Source: CAG-791 sp963629395 (lineage in GTDB: Bacteria > Bacillota > Clostridia > Lachnospirales > Lachnospiraceae). From it: 24,180 nucleotides of DNA. The notes under the pieces are model-generated. The model ran no database searches and was not told the DNA's origin. It saw only the letters and a list, made by a program, of their open reading frames with translations. How positions within the stretch are numbered: the stretch's first letter is position 1; each line of letters begins with the position of its first letter. This document shows positions 22,188 to 24,180 of this stretch, one piece after another. The translations under genes were made by a program, and so were the position numbers. The stretch is from assembly GCA_963629395.1 (NCBI GenBank), contig CAVGIV010000043.1:1-24180 (forward strand). Direction: 5' to 3'.

Positions 22188-22901
22188 CTACACATCTGTC
22201 AGCGTATATGTGACCTTCATGGACTGGGCACTTGTCTTTACAACCGGCGAAGACAGGTTGCAGATCGTGCCAAGATAGCGCCTGTCAAAACCTATACTAC
22301 CAGCACGCAGACGCATAATTCTTTCTGTTTCAAAGGCGGCGTAAGTATCCATTGATAGTGTGGTCACACTACTCACAGATTGTGTGTTCACCCGATATTT
22401 TCCATCCGGATAAATAATTCCCATGTCGTAGTAGGTTTTCGTCTCTCCGGTTGATGTTTTAACAGGGAAGCTAAATTGTGCATACAGACCTCCGCCGTAC
22501 ATAGGATAGATATACCAGAGCTGATTTTCGTCAAATGTAAGCTCCTTCACGTCCACTGTATTGGAAAGATTAACCTTATAGAGGCTCTTTCGATCGTAGC
22601 TTATGATATACAAATATCCGTTAGACACACAGATTGATAGCATCAATCCACTGCGGCTACTTGTAGCACTATCTTTCACTGTGATATTTGAGATTGCAAA
22701 CGCACTTTCTTCTCCAACAAGGACACCGTTATGATCGATCTGTCCGCTTCGAAGCGTTGGCTTTTCGTCATAGGACCAGGTGGTGTCCTCATAGAAAGGA
22801 ACTGCTCCGTCTGTTACTGTAAATACATCCTCTGCATCTGTTCTCCAGCCAGCGCTGTCAAATGTTATGGTGCAGGTGTTTTCTTCGCGCTCAACGCTCA
22901 T
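22188..22901 (-). CDS. Phage tail-end/baseplate-associated protein
   Basis: 237 residues, no signal peptide or membrane segment. The sequence is rich in short beta-type segments (LMLSICVSNGYLYIISYD, QLWYIYPMYGGGLYAQFSFPV, YYDMGIIYPDGKYRV) and ends LRAGSIGFDRRYLGTICNLSSPV. It resembles proteins that follow the tail-tip gene in clostridial siphophages and prophages. I cannot name a domain with certainty, so the function (distal tail, receptor binding or tail completion) is inferred from position. The start ATG overlaps the preceding tail gene by 4 nt. Confidence 0.65.
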   Translation of the reverse strand: MSVEREENTCTITFDSAGWRTDAEDVFTVTDGAVPFYEDTTWSYDEKPTLRSGQIDHNGVLVGEESAFAISNITVKDSATSSRSGLMLSICVSNGYLYIISYDRKSLYKVNLSNTVDVKELTFDENQLWYIYPMYGGGLYAQFSFPVKTSTGETKTYYDMGIIYPDGKYRVNTQSVSSVTTLSMDTYAAFETERIMRLRAGSIGFDRRYLGTICNLSSPVVKTSAQSMKVTYTLTDV

Positions 22902-24180
22902 GTCACCACCATCCTTTCTATGCTGATGAGCTCATCGTAATCCCTGCAGATATCGAGCACCTCAAGAAAGCCCTCTCCTACTTCTTCTGCCTTGCTGTCA
23001 GTACTGTAAGAGGTATTAAGAACAAAGGCGTCGTCGGAATTAACTGTCACATACGTATCGTTCCAGGTAGGATTTCCTTCCGAATCGGACAGGATAAAGT
23101 ACTTGTAGACAACGGTGCCAAAGGCGGCATCCGTCAGGCCTCCAAACAAACGCCGAATATCCAGGGCGACCGCATCTGCAGGAGTCACCGGTGTCGGAAG
23201 TAGGAAGCATACATCTACAGACTCCTCCAGGCCTCCAAAGAGGTCTTTTACATAGATGCCAGGGAAATCCTGCTCCTCTGTAATGGTGCCGTCCCACTGG
23301 CCGGTTCCTGCAAGTCTCATGCCTTCAATGACAGCATTAATCGTATCGGTATCAGAATACCCCATACCGCCATCCATCTGCAGCATGATGACAAACGTAT
23401 AAATCGTGTTGGCCTTCACACTTCCGATGTAATAATGCAGCGTTAGGATATGCTTTCCGTCGATGTAATAGGTTTCCACCGGATGGTAATCAAGCTCCTC
23501 TCCGCTTAGCATGTAGCTGATGCGGGCTGTCATAGGAGATGGTACAGAAAGCTCGTTTACCGTCGGAGGATCCGATATCGTCACATCATCGATCAAGGTA
23601 TTTCCCGGCTTAATTCCTGTCGCCTTCTTTGTATCAAGCAAAAGCTCTGCCCAGAAGGAAACCTCGGATGCCTTTGTAGCAGTTGCAAACCGGATGGAGG
23701 CAAGCGTCTCTCTTTTTCCATCACCGATGCTTACAACGCTCGTATTTGAAAGCCGGTAATGCACCAGCGTGTTCTCATCCGTGTTCGAGATAAGGCCGAT
23801 AATGTTCTTATCGGTTTTACTCTTTGCAGACGAAAGTGAGGGATCCCGGCCCACTCCTGTCATCTCATACTGGCCATGAAACCTGAACGTATACTTTGTG
23901 ATGCAGTACTTCTGATCACCATCCGCAAGGCCTCCAGAGAACACCAAAACGTCCCCTAGGTCATAGGCGGGATTTCCGATTGCCTTAACCTTGAAGGGAA
24001 CATAGTTTATCTTCTGAAGGCCATTCAGGATGGCCGTTCGCATTGCTTCTTTTGTTTCCGTTAATCCGTACTGGAGGAAAGGATTAGAGCCAAGATTTAT
24101 TGTCAGGCCATCGTCTGGCTCCAGGCCATAATAGCTTGTTGTGCTATCCTCCATGTTTACAACGGAAAGACCTGTATAGC
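22898..24180 (-). CDS. Prophage tail protein (tail-tip/endopeptidase-type), 5' end outside the window
   Basis: The frame is open to the right edge (YTGLSVVN precedes the first Met at 24154), so the visible 427 residues are a C-terminal part. SNPFLQYG, MRTAILNGLQKINYVPFK, GNPAYDLGDVLVF, QKYCITKYTFRFHGQYEMTGVG and SAKSKTDKNI are typical of the siphophage Tal/prophage-tail family that forms the baseplate hub. A later region contains jelly-roll-like material, including a GGLEESVDVCFLLPTPVTPADAV stretch, possibly carbohydrate-binding. It overlaps the next gene by 4 nt, consistent with a late structural operon. The frame is intact over the visible part, unlike the integrase and endolysin. Confidence 0.75.
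   Translation of the reverse strand, partial: YTGLSVVNMEDSTTSYYGLEPDDGLTINLGSNPFLQYGLTETKEAMRTAILNGLQKINYVPFKVKAIGNPAYDLGDVLVFSGGLADGDQKYCITKYTFRFHGQYEMTGVGRDPSLSSAKSKTDKNIIGLISNTDENTLVHYRLSNTSVVSIGDGKRETLASIRFATATKASEVSFWAELLLDTKKATGIKPGNTLIDDVTISDPPTVNELSVPSPMTARISYMLSGEELDYHPVETYYIDGKHILTLHYYIGSVKANTIYTFVIMLQMDGGMGYSDTDTINAVIEGMRLAGTGQWDGTITEEQDFPGIYVKDLFGGLEESVDVCFLLPTPVTPADAVALDIRRLFGGLTDAAFGTVVYKYFILSDSEGNPTWNDTYVTVNSDDAFVLNTSYSTDSKAEEVGEGFLEVLDICRDYDELISIERMVVT

Larger units (their letters stand above)
19670..24180 (-). mobile_element. Prophage remnant, integrase end
   Basis: Read leftward: tail protein (running off the window edge), tail-end protein, holin, endolysin remains, two excisionase-like genes, integrase. 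This is the usual right-to-left order of a late region ending in the lysis and integration modules. The left boundary is somewhere between the phosphatase gene start (19537) and the integrase terminator; the exact att site is not identified. Integrase and endolysin are both broken. The region looks more AT-rich than the core genes to its left. Confidence 0.85.

Overview
The window looks like a chromosomal segment of a Firmicute, most probably a Lachnospiraceae-type Clostridium relative. The reasons are the conserved order rimP-nusA-ylxR-ylxQ-infB-rbfA-nrnA-truB, a fused SecDF, RBSs close to GGAGG, and a prophage whose integrase, excisionase, tail and lysis proteins are of the Tn916/clostridial phage kind. 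This assignment is inferred from gene content and family memory, not from a search.

Positions 109-8356 (all minus strand) hold the translation/transcription operon: rimP, nusA, ylxR, an L7Ae-like gene, infB, rbfA, nrnA and truB, often coupled by ATGA overlaps. Its products cover 30S maturation (RimP, RbfA), termination/antitermination (NusA), initiation (IF2, unusually long), nanoRNA turnover (NrnA) and tRNA psi55 (TruB). Upstream on the same strand, behind a terminator, lie recJ and a fused secDF. secDF is divergent from a plus-strand CNNM/CBS transporter gene (12954-14255), and the space between them holds two extended -10 promoters and a perfect 12-bp palindrome. A 16-bp-stem terminator separates the transporter gene from the convergent aspS. 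Next come hisS, hypE and a low-molecular-weight phosphatase gene, all minus strand.

The intergenic spaces carry a family of dispersed, hairpin-rich repeats. The fullest copy (17751-17960) contains an intrinsic terminator. A second copy lies in inverted orientation on the other side of hisS and is interrupted by about 90 bp that folds into hairpins. Fragments occur at the left end, at the 5' end of truB (where one may supply the start codon and RBS) and at the 3' end of nusA.

From about 19.67 kb to the right edge is a prophage remnant read leftward: a tail protein cut by the window edge, a second tail-end protein, a holin, a collapsed endolysin, two excisionase-like genes and an integrase. 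The integrase appears to have lost two internal segments and is frameshifted. The endolysin is reduced to its first ~22 and last ~40 codons in different frames. Between endolysin and excisionase are two tandem 51-bp units whose stems differ by compensatory changes. I found no CRISPR array, tRNA, rRNA or T-box. The least explained structures are the terminator-bearing dispersed element around hisS and the tandem covarying hairpin units at 21.4 kb.
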